In this document: positions 12,541 through 25,898 of the stretch, piece after piece | How the letters are laid out: every line of letters starts with the position of its first letter | Position numbering within the stretch: the first letter of the stretch is position 1 | Notes under the pieces: generated by a model | Told to the model about the DNA's origin: nothing | Database searches by the model: none | Seen by the model: the letters and a program-made list of their open reading frames with translations, nothing else | Source: Lingula anatina | Taxonomy: Eukaryota; Brachiopoda; Lingulata; Lingulida; Lingulidae | Length of the DNA stretch: 64,000 bases | Direction of reading: 5' to 3' | NCBI RefSeq assembly: GCF_001039355.2 | Contig: NW_019775475.1 | Location: 296,824-360,823, forward strand | Translations under genes and position numbers: made by a program

Positions 12541-14011
12541 CGATGTATCTTTCGAATCTTGCAGTTGTGAATCAGTAAACCAGTGTATATTGATTAAAAT
12601 GTAAATTTACTGTAAAAAAGATTAATGAAGACATTCTGTTCACAATCAATATTTAAAAAAAAAAAACATTTTCGCCTTGATCTCGATCAAATATGCATGT
12701 GACTGATAGGTGACAGCAACATAGTCACATGCCAAGACAAACTATTTGAAATTGTCCTGAGAAACATGACTCTATTTCAAAACGACTAAAAACTTAAACA
12801 AATGAAACAAATTTTGCTGTGAAAATTATTTAAGGAAAAACTCTTCCTTTTTCCGATACTTAATCTGAAAATTCAAACACGTATATATCTAGACTAAAAC
12901 AAAATCCTACACAAAAGTTAAGAAATTCATACGCATGTTGTCATGAATACACATATCATGGACCATAAAATGAGCACCACACTTTGAGCATCACATGGCA
13001 ACTTTGTATCACAATTAGTCATTAGTCATGGACATGGCACATATTGACGTATACACTTACGCCTGTACTGTACAGGCCCCTTAGGCTGCACGGCATATAT
13101 TTTCAACCCATCTGCAGCGGTATGTTTTGAGATAGACTGCTCCTCCCCGGAAAGCGTTCTACAGTTACAAAATCGCTTGAATGATCGTCTTGTAAATGCT
13201 AGAGGAGCCACAAAGACCTCTTAAAGAGAGGAGGACTTAACTCGCTTTGAACAGTTTACTTCCTATTGTTTGCGACATGAAGCATGCTTTTGGAAATTAA
13301 TACGTACCAACCAAAATTAATCCTGTGGCGAGCTTATGGTTCAGCGTAGGTAGTATTGTAATATAGTAGGGCTGTTTTAACAACTATTCAAAAGCTGACA
13401 CTTTCTCGAAACGTAGCGCTACAGAATGAAGGATACGATGCAACAAACAATGTGAAAAGTTATAATAGACATTTCTAACGACGCACACAACCTAAGATAG
13501 ACAAATATCTGTGTAAAACTGATATACTATACATGTGAAAACAACACACTTGTGACAAAATATAGTCTGATATCCGGACGGAGTCAGTGTATAAAACATT
13601 TCTTAGAAAATACACTTCTATATATCTTATGTATATTCAGTGCAAGTTTAGTAATTTGTATAATACAAATGTATAAATATAAAGCTTTACATATATCTTA
13701 GCATGCAGCAGCAAAAGCTTCTTACAGTAAGATATGTACATCTGTTTTTACGGCACCGTCTTCCCGGGTATTTTTGTGTAATTTTTTTATACGCACGATT
13801 CATTTCCATGCGACCGGGTTCACAAAAGTGTTGGCCTTAGCTTTGTGACCGATAATTCGGTCAGTTGCAATTGAGAATTAATCACGATACGGATTATAAA
13901 ACTTGATGGCCACATGGTAAATGATGAAAAATGTCAACCGACCATGTTCAGATCAAAATGAAATACACGTCAGTCATATTCCAAATACTAAACAGATAGC
14001 CACCATTTTTC
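12541..14011. other. Convergent intergenic region, probably 3' UTR of the minus-strand CARD gene on its right side
   Basis: AT-rich sequence between the ends of two converging genes (stops at 12083 and 14012). No ORF or repeat family is convincing. Confidence 0.5.
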
Positions 14012-16135
14012 TTAGAACCTCTTTTTCCTAGTGACTCCCCCCGTTAGAAGTTGGTGCTGAGGTATACTGAGGTTTACAACGTTGGCGCTGTTGGGAGAGA
14101 GAGGTTTTCCTGATGGCCGCATGATGGCGCCCTTGGAGGTCGAAGACTTCATAGCCAGGGTCTCGACGCGGTTGTGCCTCGGGGATATCCCGTGGGGACT
14201 TCCCTGGGAACTGTCCCCGTGAGGCAGCGGCGTGAGGAATTTTGGTGGCTTGGTGAGGGGGTGGTCATCGTGCATGTCTATCAGGCCGTTGTTGGTGGGT
14301 GTCTTTCCCCATGGGGTGAGGGAGGGCTGGTGGTGCGGGTCCTCGTAACTATCCGCGCGCTGGCGGTGCCCGCTGGGGACGTACCCCGGCTCAATGGTTC
14401 TTGGAGAGGTATTCTTTGCCGACTTCCCCGTGAGAGAGTGGGAGCGGAGGACCTGTATCTCCTTCTTCAGGTCCCGGATCTGCTTGTCTCTTTCTGCAAG
14501 TTGGGCGTTCAGGTCTTCGATCGTCTTCTCCAGGTCCGCTTTTTCTCCCTGCACCTTAGCCACCTCGTCTTGCACCTCTGAGATCCTCGTCTCGCGATGC
14601 TCCAGCTCCTTGAAGAGTCGCGCCAGACGGTCGGAATTGCTGTCATGGAAGTTACGCATGTGTGCATAGAACGGTTTTGAGTCTGCCTCGATGGCAAAAA
14701 GCTTCAACACGTCTTGTCTCTCCTGGAGAGCGTCCTCGTACTTCCGACTAATCAGGTAAAGGCGGTCAAAGTGGTCTAAGAACGATCGGACCCTCTTCTC
14801 CCTCACCTGTTTGTTGTCTAGGTGCTGGATGTCAAGAGGAGCCTCTTCAGTCGGTGGCTCCACCTTTCGGAGTTTTTCCTCCATGTAAGCGTCCATGTCG
14901 TTGAGGGCGGTCTCCATCTCCGTGATCCGCTCCTGCAGACGACGCAGCGTGCTGTCGTTGGCGGAGTTAAAGTTCATTTGCGTGTCCAGTTGGAGTTTAT
15001 GCTTCTCTTTTGCTTCTTCTGCGTTCCTAAGCAGCTTCATGTACTCCGCTGTTTTTTCTTGGAGGGCTTCTTGCGCCTTCTGACACTCGTCTTCCAGGCG
15101 GTGGATCAGCACGTCTTTCTTCTGCATCACCTCCATGTGTTCCCAGGATTCCTCCATCTGCTTCTGTTTCGCATCTAACGCAATCTGTTTCTCGCGGCTT
15201 TGTCCTTTCCATAGTGCGGTTAGGGCGGCTTCACGTTCCTGAAATAAAGATGAACAAGATACACATTTCTATGGAAAATAATTGATTAAACTTGGCTTAA
15301 CCTTAAAGTTTTGTCACCTGGTTCCCAATTTCTAGTATAAGATCTGCATGGATTTTGTTATTATATTACATTATTATTATTTCCTTATGTACAATAGATC
15401 AGACCTTGTATACATGTATCACCGGGCACTCGCCTATTACGCTCTGAATTTAAAACTCATGGTGTAAAGAAACTAAATAAGGGTCCGTGCAACAGAAAGC
15501 CCGCCCTCCATATAGTTATAATGGATAGGGTTAGCCTGACCTACGGTAAGTGGGTCAATATCTAGGACCATGCTTGCCTGTACAAATGAATGGGAAGCGG
15601 ACCCTCTATCATGGGGGAGGGGGTGCTGTCACGTTAAACCGACCCTGTCTAGCGAACGTTTTAAGCTAGTTCAACTGTGTATCCTCTACCTCCCCCCCCC
15701 TCCCCGGCCCTTTATACACATTCAATACATAAAATGTAATTTGCTGATACTAGTGTTCAAGCAGAATAATGCACAGAACTTATAAAGCCTGCGGTGGATA
15801 TTTCTATCTAGAAGAAGTAGAAGGAAAAAAAGAAGATTAAATGTACCTGTACATGTACAATTTGTAGACCTGCTTGGCTACAAGTATGCCGCAAGTTAAA
15901 ATACTGAATTGATATTGTGTGTGAATCTTACCCTCTCTTTGATATAGCCGTCAAGCACCTGCTTCTCTACATCTGATAGCGCCTTATTCAAGGAAGGAAA
16001 TCTGCGGAAGACGTCGGGTTCAGGTGTCTCACCTCCCGGGAAGTCCTTGCTTTCACTGGCACTTAAAGCCTCTGGAAAATCACGACAGCTTTAAAATTGA
16101 TCTCTCTCGAGTCGATAGTAAAGCTGGTGTATCTA

Positions 16136-16178
<43 letters not shown>

Positions 16179-16320
16179 TCTCTCAAGCATATAAAATATT
16201 TTGAATAATGAAATAATCTACTATAAACTTCAACCAAAATATCATATTATTTTACGCCCAACAATATGAAATATTATGAATAATATGATAATTATTAAAA
16301 AATTATAAATGAGAAGGTAC

Positions 16321-16381
<61 letters not shown>

Positions 16382-17636
16382 CAAACTCACCATTTCGCAG
16401 GTGGTCAGCCAACAGGTGGTGACCGGTCACTTGGAGGACATCACAGAATTTATGGAAGGCGGCGGTCACTCTGACCAACAACATATCAATCATGGAGTTA
16501 ATCTGTGCATCCCTGTTGACCACATTCTGAAATATCATTGAATATAATAAACATGACATTATGTATACATCGATTAACTAACACACACATATATATTTGC
16601 GTTGGTGTGTATATGAATTAATTTTTGTCTGTACATTTGAATACTTCACAGCTTGTTACTCAGCCACGATCATCCAAGGAATGACATGGTTCTGAAAACA
16701 AAAGGCACGTCGTATTTTCAAATACCCGGTACCGCAGGCGGAATCTAAGAGGAAAAGTGTAATTAATTTCTTTCATCCATCTTTAGCAATTAATACTTCA
16801 TAGAAAAGTTTACGTCATTCTGTGTAAGCAAAGAATGCATCTTGGAAATTATGAGGTATTTTTTCTACCGTAGTATCGATTATGCAAGCAGACGGGAGGT
16901 AGTAATGAAACCTTAAGGCCAATGCAAGAAAAGCAACATTCACTCGTATCGCTAATGAACTATCAAAGACCGTTGACACTCTGAAGAGGCTATACGCTGA
17001 AGAAAACGGTAACTAATCGGTCGGCAAACATATCAATAGACTCGTTAATGGACGATCCTGATTTATGAGAATCGACGTGATAACACACTACATCGAGCTG
17101 AACCGGCTTGTTGTGAGACCGAAATCGACACCCTAGCAACCGTGACGCCATGGTAAAGAAATCGACGTTTTTTTTAGCTGCACATTTCAACGTTTGTATC
17201 AAGCTCGTAGTTTATTGTTGGACTTTGCCCTGAAAGATAAAAAAGGTTACGAAGATTGACATTTGGGTTATAAAGCCACCAGTTTCAAGTTAATCATTCT
17301 AGGTTATGTATTGTTGCTTTCTTTAAGCGCAGGCCTATAATAAGAAAATGTATACTTTTTCAGGAGAGAAAACAGCTGGGGAATAAACATAAATCTTGTC
17401 GCAGTTCTTGGAAGACGTTCTGTATGTATTTTTGTATTTCTGGAAAAACTTTGAACAAATGTGGTCGTGAAAAATTACTGCTTTGCAGCCTGACAGAAAA
17501 TCACTTATTTTAGAATGATAAATGCCGTTACTTTCATCTGCTTACGGGCCTCTTGAAATTGCACAATCACTAGAACTAATTTAATGAAAATTAATACAGC
17601 CCGAGCAATTTATGCAAAATATGTACACCCACAACC

Positions 17637-17708
<72 letters not shown>

Positions 17709-20700
17709 ATCTCTCTCTCACCCTCTCTCTCTCTCTCAAAAGAAATAAAGCACATGTATTATAAACAATTCTGCGGCCACCAAATGCTCAAATGACTTTC
17801 CCAGAATCTTGAACCTAAATAATGTACACTAACAAAATATCTTAAACGGTTTCACTGATGTGATCGGTGTATATATGTCCTAACACAAAGCCCAAACACT
17901 ATTCACACGTGCCCCAAAAGGTTGTTAAATGTATTAGCGAACCTTCAGAATGTTAACCAGTCATGTCAGATTTAGTGGGTCAAATGCACTGATGAAATTG
18001 AATCCGAAAAGTTACCCGCTAACGACCTAAATGGTATGCGTTTTACACATAAAAAGCACAAGGTTATTCTTTCAATTTTTTTCTTCCAAGCATCAAGGTC
18101 CTCATTTGCGTCACTGCATCGCCTGATGACATCAAACATTGTCCACGTGTTTTTTCGAATTGTTCCCTCTTCAGCATTTCCTTATTATTTGTTTAAAGTT
18201 AATTTCCAATTGTTAGTGGTTCGACTATGTTTTTTAGGTCTGTTAAATTCCATTTCGAAGTCATGACAGTATTTGAATACTTTTCAGTGACTCATAGAGG
18301 AAAGCCGTTGCAATTTTTTAAAGCATGGACGAAAGGAGGAATTTTTAAAATAGCTTTCCCTATCAGATTCTTACAAACTCTTCATTCTGATAGCATTGCA
18401 TAAGACAACATTTGCTTCACTGAAAGTGACCTTGTCGGCAACAGAACTAAACTCCAAAAATGGCTTTTAGTCTCTCAAACAGTGCGAAGCATTAGCGTCA
18501 ATTACAAGCGGAAACAAGCCGTAAAAGTGGATTTTCCTCTTCAATTAAGACACGCCTAATAATAACGCTGCCAACAAGTTAACCTAAACTATTAAACCGC
18601 GCGCTAGCTACTTCCACAACTTTTGAAAATCGGTCACCGTATACTCACACACACTGTGACCACTGGCGATGTAAATTCGGTTAATTTACGGGGATCACGT
18701 GTCAAATCGGTCCACCAGGGACGAGGTCAGACGGTCACCAATTATAGAGCCACGCAGGGGACAAAAACGATACCGCGGATTTGTTTTTTCCATTCTAAGG
18801 AATGTTAACACACGTCCAGTTGTAAGGGTGATTTATGATGCACATTGCTTTTATCAATATTGTTCGTTATATACAGGATACCGTATATATTATATATTTC
18901 AAAGAGTTTTTTTTTAATTTATTATTTATTATTATTATTATTATTTTTTTTTTTTTTTGGGGGGGGGGCTTTATAGTAGGTACCAGTACTTTGGCTATCC
19001 TTCATGACAATCTTACAGTTAAGTTTGCTTTAATTGTTAAAAAAAAAGTAAAACGGGGGAAATGCACTCGCAGCACCTTCACGTAGCGTAGCATTTCAAA
19101 CGCGTAGCATTTCTCTGTTTAATGTCCACGCAGGCCGTTTAAATAATTTCTCGAAATAAGGAAATGTTTTTTGTTTGTAAACACGCAAGTAAACATAATG
19201 CTTTTTGCACTATAATATAACATTCCAATGATGTGTGGTCCGTCAAGATTAATTGGTTCGTTTATATTGTAAAACCACAATTCTGCGCGGAATTTCGTAA
19301 GATCAATACTTGTTTCACTACTTATTACTAACAGATATGCTCCCTACACATGCAACCTCGTAGATAGTGTCAGGGGTGCAGATTAATTGATATTGTCAAT
19401 AAGACAAAAGTGAACGTACAATTTAAGATTGAGGAGAATCCTAAATAGAACAAAACACCACACATAAATGCATACTTTCAAAAGCACGTAAGAATCACAC
19501 GCGCGCGTGCGCGTAAACCAAACTTGCAAGCGCACAGACATCACGCTACACTTAATGCGTAAGGAGCTGCATTCACTCACAAGACACCCTCAGGTGCATT
19601 TAAGTATACATAAGCTCTATCATAATATAAGACATTTATTTTCAATATTAAAGCACGATAGGCCAGTGCCCGAACTCAGCATGGGGCCGCATATAGCCGA
19701 ATATCAACACAACTATTGCGTTACACTACGCGAGCTGCAAACAATAATTCCATCCACACAGTAGAACAAAAAGAACTGAAACTCGGTATGCTTGGACACT
19801 GTATAAACCCCATTCATCTCAGGCACTTGACATTTGACTGAACCTGGAAGAAAGTAACTAAAGAGATCTTGTTACTGATTTGGGGTAAAATACAATAGTA
19901 ACACCGGGCATCTATAAAGTTCACGTTAAGTCAAACTGCTATTTCTCTGTAAATGCACTGTATATTTTAATATACTGTATATTTAAAAAAGATAAGCTTT
20001 ACTTTGGTTGTGTAATTTCATATCGCTTGCGGTATTTGATGAAAGTTTTATAATCGTTAAAATAACAATACTAAGACAAAAAATACATATGACATTGTCA
20101 TGTCATGTCACTTCACGTCAAAGCATCAAAGCTTCAGTATTCATTTGACATAACATCACTCTGTAATGTCATGTCAGGTCGTGACGCACCATGTCGCGGC
20201 AAACCATATGTGGCATCATATAGCATATCATGTATCAACAATGCTTCAACAAAATAACATACAACAGTAACAACAACATGAATTTCACACATAAAAAATC
20301 CATCTTAGCACTAGAATTGTAAACATGGAAGACAATAAGCGGCTAAAGAAGAAAATATGAGGCAGAATCGATCATTGTTTGTGGCAAAAATCAGTTAATT
20401 ATTATTTTGAGATCAGATTTGTTATAAAGTAGAATTCTTGCAATTATGATAAAATTTAGACTTTGATCAAATAAAGCGACAAATCAAATAGCAGGGAAAA
20501 ACGTAATCAGCAGAAAGCCAAGAACGTCGTGTATACACAGTTGCTGTAGTAATCAATAAAATCAGTTGATTGTGGATGACTGAGCAAAAAAAAAAAAAAA
20601 AATGAATAGATAGACGAATAATAATGAGTTATAATAATGGAAATTAAAAAGGGGAATGAGGTTGAAACAACATCGAAAAATCAAATACTTGATTAAAATC

Positions 20701-23700
20701 GATAGCTGCTTTAAAGTAGAAACTGGCTGATTGATAGGATAGAAGTAAACTAGGGTTCAAGCTTAAACAAAAATAAGACAAGAAGAAGATTTGTAATTAA
20801 AACAATGTCTAATCTATGAACAATTTGATCGATTAGCAACTATTAACGGTTGGTGGACAATTTGCTTATGCTATGTATTGAATCAAATGTTCAACCAAAA
20901 GCACAGTTGAATCAGTTTGTAAAACATTAGAGATGAAAGTGTAGGGTTTACTCGGACTGTTCTAGCCCTAGCTGTTCTACTCGATTTGTAACATTTGTAG
21001 ATTGTATCGATCTTGATTGATTATCATGAGATCGAGTAGGACATGTAGGTATACAGTGAAGGCAGTTGTAGAAAAAACAACAGAAAGGAAAAGAAAAGGC
21101 TTCGTATCTAATCAGCGTTTTGATGATTACAGAAGACAATTAAGCCAGGGTCTACAGTGTACTAATTATCCATGTTTCAGTTCTCCCATTCGATTAACGT
21201 TATATTATAATCACGGTGTATTGTATTTACACTTGTTGAATCGAGTAGGAGAACGTGAATAGGAAGCTCACCGTTGGCAGATGCGCCCGTCTTAACGGAC
21301 TGGATTCTTTATCAGTTTTACTCTGCAAATCAAAAAGAATATAACAATGCATTCTATGGTAACGATTTTTTACACGGGAATCGATCCTGTGGGATTAACC
21401 TTTGTCGTCCGGAAACTTTTCCTAAAAGCTCGTTATTGACAGGTAAATATTGTTCCTTTTACGCAATATAATTCAACGCACAGAGTAATCAGTGCGATGA
21501 AACGGAGTAAACATTGGAGATTGATGATATTCGAGAAAGTTGAGGAACTCCATTATGTCCTGTGTGATTCTGCATTGTAGAAAACGTCCAAAGTTTGGGT
21601 CTATTGCAAACATGGGAGGACAAAAGCTTGGACTGTTGCGGGAATGGATAATATCAATGTCTGTGTCTGTTGAGGCATGATATTGTCCAAAGTGACTTTT
21701 ATACCAAACACTTACTTATCTTTTATGCACGGTTAACTAAAGTAACCTGATTGAGGACAAACGTTATTTCTAAAATAAAATTTAAATCACTCGAGTTGAA
21801 CCGAAATCGTTTATGGGTTCCGGCTACACGTGTCTTAAGAAGTAGGCCTATCAACTTTATTGGCACCCGCATTGCCATTGATAATAAATTGATGTTGGTT
21901 TGTTACACATGGTATTCAGTTGCATCTTTAGCTAGAAAAACTTCCAGTAACAACGTTTTTTTCTTTCCTTTTGTACAATTCACATAAAAGTATTTCGGAG
22001 CCATTGTATGTGAACGAATCCCATTACCTATCCAATCGGAGAAAAAGGATTCATAGCGATGTACAAAGGAGTTTTCTCACTGTACAGTGTATAAGGAACG
22101 GAATATCGAAATACTTCAAGGCCGTCTTAAAGCAAGCATGTTGGTACATTCCAGTCAGTCTGAAGAAGTCAAACGTGTACCTTCACCACCTCAATACTAA
22201 TGCCCCTTTGAAATACCTCCTATATTAATGTACAACTTTGTACGTGTTACTGAATGAATTGTTTGCACTTAGAAATAAATGTGTACACAATTCAATACAC
22301 TGATGCTGTAAGTAGAGTCCAGAATATACTAGCGTGTGAGAATTGTAGCAAATCGAAAAGTCTATGAAAACCATGTTGGCAACACTGTGGATAGGGGAAG
22401 ATAGAAAGGACTGGAGGCAACACCGCCCTCTGTTTAACCATAAATACTAGCAGGCCNGAATCAAATGTTCAACCAAAAGCACAGTTGAATCAGTTTGTAA
22501 AACATTAGAGATGAAAGTGTAGGGTTTACTCGGACTGTTCTAGCCCTAGCTGTTCTACTCGATTTGTAACATTTGTAGATTGTATCGATCTTGATTGATT
22601 ATCATGAGATCGAGTAGGACATGTAGGTATACAGTGAAGGCAGTTGTAGAAAAAACAACAGAAAGGAAAAGAAAAGGCTTCGTATCTAATCAGCGTTTTG
22701 ATGATTACAGAAGACAATTAAGCCAGGGCCTACAGTGTACTAATTATCCATGTTTCAGTTCTCCCATTCGATTAACGTTATATTATAATCACGATGTATT
22801 GTATTTACACTTGTTGAATCGAGTAGGAGAACGTGAATAGGAAGCTCACCGTTGGCAGATGCGCCCGTCTTAACGGACTGGAGTCTTTATCAGTTTTACT
22901 CTGCAAATCAGAAAGAATAAAACAATGCATTCTATGGTAACGATTTTTTACACGGGAATCGATCCTGTGGGATTAACCTTTGTCGTCCGGAAACTTTTCC
23001 TAAAAGCTCGTTATTGACAGGTAAATATTGTTCCTTTTACGCAATATAATTCAACGCACAGAGTAATCAGTGCGATGAAACGAAGTAAACATAGGAGATT
23101 GATGATATTCGAGAAAGTTGAGGAACTCCATTATGTCCTGTGTGATTCTGCATTGTAGAAAAAGTCCAAAGGTTGGGTCTATTACAAGCATGGACGCACA
23201 AAAGCTTGGACTGTTGCGGGAATGGATAATATCAATGTCTGTGCCTGTTTAGGCATGATATTGTCAAAAGTGACTTTTATTCCAATATACTTACTTATTT
23301 TTTATTCACGGTTAGCTAAAGTAACCTGATTGAGGACAAACGTTATTTTAAATTACTCGAGTTGAACCGAAATCGTTTTATGGGTTCTGACTACACGTGT
23401 CTCAAGAAGTAGGCCTATCAACTTTATTGGCACCCGCATTGATAATAAATTGATGTTGGTTTGTTACACATGGTATTGAGTTGCATCTTTAGCTAGAAAA
23501 ACTTCCAGTAACAACGTTTTTTTCTTTCCTTTTGTACATTTCACATAAAAGTATTTCGGAGCCATTGTATGTGAACGAATCCCATTACCTATCCAATCGG
23601 GAAAAAAAGGGATTCATAGTGATGCATTATGCGCTTTAGTATTTTCTCACTGTACAAGGAACGGAATATCGAAATACTTCAAGGCCCTGTTAGAGCAAGC

Positions 23701-25898
23701 ATGTTGGTACCCTCTACCACAGATTCTCTACCGACAGATTGATTTTCCACAGATATTCACAGATATGTATATTTATCTAGAGACATATCTGTGAATATCT
23801 GTCGCCCTGGTAGAGGGTAGCATGTTGGTACATTCCAGTCAATCTGGGCTCCGTATCTCGAAAGGTTCGCCATGTTGCGCACGTGAGCAAGTGTCTCGAT
23901 TCCATGGCCCCGTATCTCGAAATAGAATCGGTTATGGAATCGAGACACTAACGCACGAGCGCAACATAGCGAACCTTTCGAGATACGGAGCCCTTAAGAA
24001 GTCAAACGTGTACCTTCACCACCTCAATACTAATGCCCCTTTGAAATACCTCCTATATTAATGTACAACTTTGTACGTGTTACTGAATGAATTGTTTGCA
24101 CTTAGAAATAAATGTGTACACAATTCAATACACTGATGCTGTAAGTAGAGTCCAGAATATACTAGCGTGTGAGAATTGCAGCAAATCGAAAAGTCTATGA
24201 AAACCATGTTGGCAACACTGTGGATAGGGGAAGATAGAAAGGACTGGAGGCAACACCGCCCTCTGTTTAACCATAAATACTAGCAGGCCAAAGATGGGGT
24301 GGGGGGGGGGGAGGGAGTATAAAAATGCCGCTTAAAGTGAAGTAAATATCACATATTAGACAAGGTCAATCTTATTGCCATACGTAGGGCCATGGAAGTG
24401 AAATTAAAGCTGGGGGGGGGGGGCTCACTTTTCAACCCAGCCGATCCCAAGCCGAAGCCTTCCGATCCCAAACCGATGCAGGCCGATCCCCAACACAAAC
24501 TAGCCGATCCCTGGCCGATCCCTGGGTCGCCAAGGTTGATTTAGTCAGTACAATCGTGTGATCACACGCAACATTGGTTCCATTGTTTAGAGATGTAATA
24601 AAATGCCAAGGTAAACTAATCTGTATTACATAATACTATGTCTGGAGAAGGTGGGATTTCATAATATATACAAACATTACACGTAAATGAAGGCTTTTAT
24701 AAGATTGTAATAGAAATAACACATTTTAAAGGGGCTTAATTTCAATAATAAATTATGGAAGTGCATGAATTGCCATTACCTCTTACTTCTACTTCAATGC
24801 TTTGGTGGAAGCCAATTTGAAGGAAGCCAATAGTAGTGCATGCAATATGAAGTACGTCAAATGAAACATTTCGTTAATCTTATTGCTACTTGTAAAGAGG
24901 TGTTCAAGTGTAGCGTACTTATTAAGTATAAACCATTTTAAGAAACTTTCAATTACACACAAGGAGAAACGGATGTTTTTAATGGCACAACTTGTTAAAT
25001 AACGTGCCATAGTATCGCTTATTCAAATACTATCAGTATGGCCATGTTGTTGGACAGTTTAATAGGATGGATAAATGCCCTTCATTTGTTAATAAGAAAG
25101 CGTTCACTGTACTCGAATTTGGTATATTTAGTTAAAAGTTAGTAAAAAAACCAAAGATCGTGGGTGTTTCCCGGCAATTTGACAACAAAATCTGGTACGA
25201 CTAGTTGGAAAAAAAATTTTGACAGATGTTAGTGATTAAATTTTTTAGAGTTTAAATGTCGGCATTACTGAGACGCCCACCTTGGTTTAACCTCATTACA
25301 TGAGTAATCAAGTTCGACTTAAGTCCAAAATGCCACATCCTAACATTAAACGTTCCTATAAGGACTTCAGAGAGGTATTTACATGTAGGTATTTGTAACT
25401 AAGACGTCAACAGATTGCACAGGGCACATTAAGCTACAGTAGAGGATAAGGTCTCTCTTTTGGCAAAAAATAAGTGTCTGTTTGTCCACAGAACAACAAT
25501 AATATTTTTTCCATTTTTATAAATTGTGTTGCGTCCTGTGTGTACAACATTCATGAACGTTGTGTCTATGTGTTTTTAAAATCACCAACTACAGTACGAG
25601 AATCGAATAATTGTGACGTCTGGTTATGAATATTGGTACTGCTTGTCAATGGGAAATACCGTTCTTATTCGCGTGTTAGCAAAACCGAAATAAACAGAAA
25701 CCTCTAAGTGGTAAATGATGGAATCTATGAGATGAGTAGGCCTATTCAACACTGGTAACTTACCGCTATATTGGAGAGCATGGACTCAGTGAGGACATTC
25801 TGTTTTTGCAGTCTGTCGTAGAACTCCTTTGTCGGAATTATGTTTCTGGCCAACAACACTCGATTTTCGTCCAGAATCTTTTTGTATTTAGGATCCAT
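14012..25898 (-). CDS. CARD plus coiled-coil adaptor-like protein, complete
   Basis: Exons in order of transcription: 25898-25764, 16526-16391, 16071-15932, 15238-14012. All three junctions are GT/AG and phase-consistent (0, 1, 0), giving about 545 residues. ATG at 25898 is the start; no upstream ATG is in frame. Exons 1 and 2 form a CARD of about 90 residues: MDPKYKKILDENRVLL... in the first half and FHKFCDVLQVTGHHLLADH in the second, split by an intron mid-domain. Exon 3 gives an acidic linker (ESKDFPGGETPEPD). Exon 4 encodes heptad-rich coiled coils (about residues 145-260 and 300-385) and a basic Ser/Pro tail ending GGVTRKKRF. CARDs bind other CARDs; with a coiled coil this resembles the CARD9/10/11 architecture, but the size and tail do not let me assign orthology. 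Likely cytosolic; the immune or apoptotic role is inference. Confidence 0.85.
16141..16184. repeat. (TC)n microsatellite
   Basis: Polypyrimidine run on the + strand (polypurine on the CARD-gene transcript) in intron 2, close to exon 3. Confidence 0.9.
16324..16380. repeat. (TC)n microsatellite
   Basis: About 57 bp, ending roughly ten bases beyond the donor of CARD-gene exon 2 (exon edge 16391). In the transcript it reads (GA)n immediately inside intron 2. Confidence 0.9.
17641..17709. repeat. (TC)n followed by (AC)n compound microsatellite
   Basis: About 45 bp of TC then about 24 bp of AC, with further TC stretches to 17738. Confidence 0.9.
20880..22456. repeat. Direct duplication, copy 1 (1577 bp)
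   Basis: Begins GAATCAAATGTTCAACC and ends AATACTAGCAGGCC. It matches 22458-24289 with scattered substitutions and small indels. A single N at 22457 separates the copies exactly. No transposase or RT reading frame is seen. Confidence 0.9.
23708..23818. mobile_element. Mutator-like MITE with 9-10 bp target duplication
   Basis: Termini TACCCTCTACCA and TGGTAGAGGGT(A); the interior is an imperfect palindrome around CAGATATTCACAGATATG. The flanking direct repeat is AGCATGTTGG (23698-23707 and 23819-23828). Copy 1 has a single AGCATGTTGG at the matching place, giving the empty site. A 9-10 bp duplication fits MULE transposition. Confidence 0.85.
23846..23993. mobile_element. Foldback MITE, nearly fully palindromic
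   Basis: A 148-bp element with ends GGGCTCCGTATCTCGAAAGG read inward on both sides. The inverted repeats extend past 60 bases each with few mismatches, leaving a short loop. It is absent from copy 1 near 22161, so it inserted after the copies diverged. Confidence 0.85.

Larger units (their letters stand above)
22458..24289. repeat. Direct duplication, copy 2 (1832 bp, two extra insertions)
   Basis: Same limits as copy 1. The extra length comes from two MITEs at 23708-23818 and 23846-23993, partly offset by small deletions. Either an allele laid in tandem by assembly (the N at the junction favours this) or a real tandem duplication. Confidence 0.9.
16527..25763. other. Intron 1 of the CARD gene, 9.2 kb
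   Basis: No coding exon is supported. Contents: a (TC)n(AC)n array at 17641-17709, a G/T homopolymer patch at 18920-18970, a direct duplication at 20880-24289 with two MITEs in the second copy, G-runs near 24300 and 24413, and a degenerate repeat of GCCGATCCC at 24440-24530. The rest is AT-rich unique sequence. Confidence 0.6.

Noticed and set aside
14174-14581. 135-codon + strand ORF opposite the CARD gene
   Set aside because: Antisense shadow of the coiled-coil exon, with no motif or splice support.
20948-22840. Matching short ORFs in both copies of the 1.6-kb duplication
   Set aside because: They are conserved only because the DNA is duplicated; no known motif, and most lack an ATG start.
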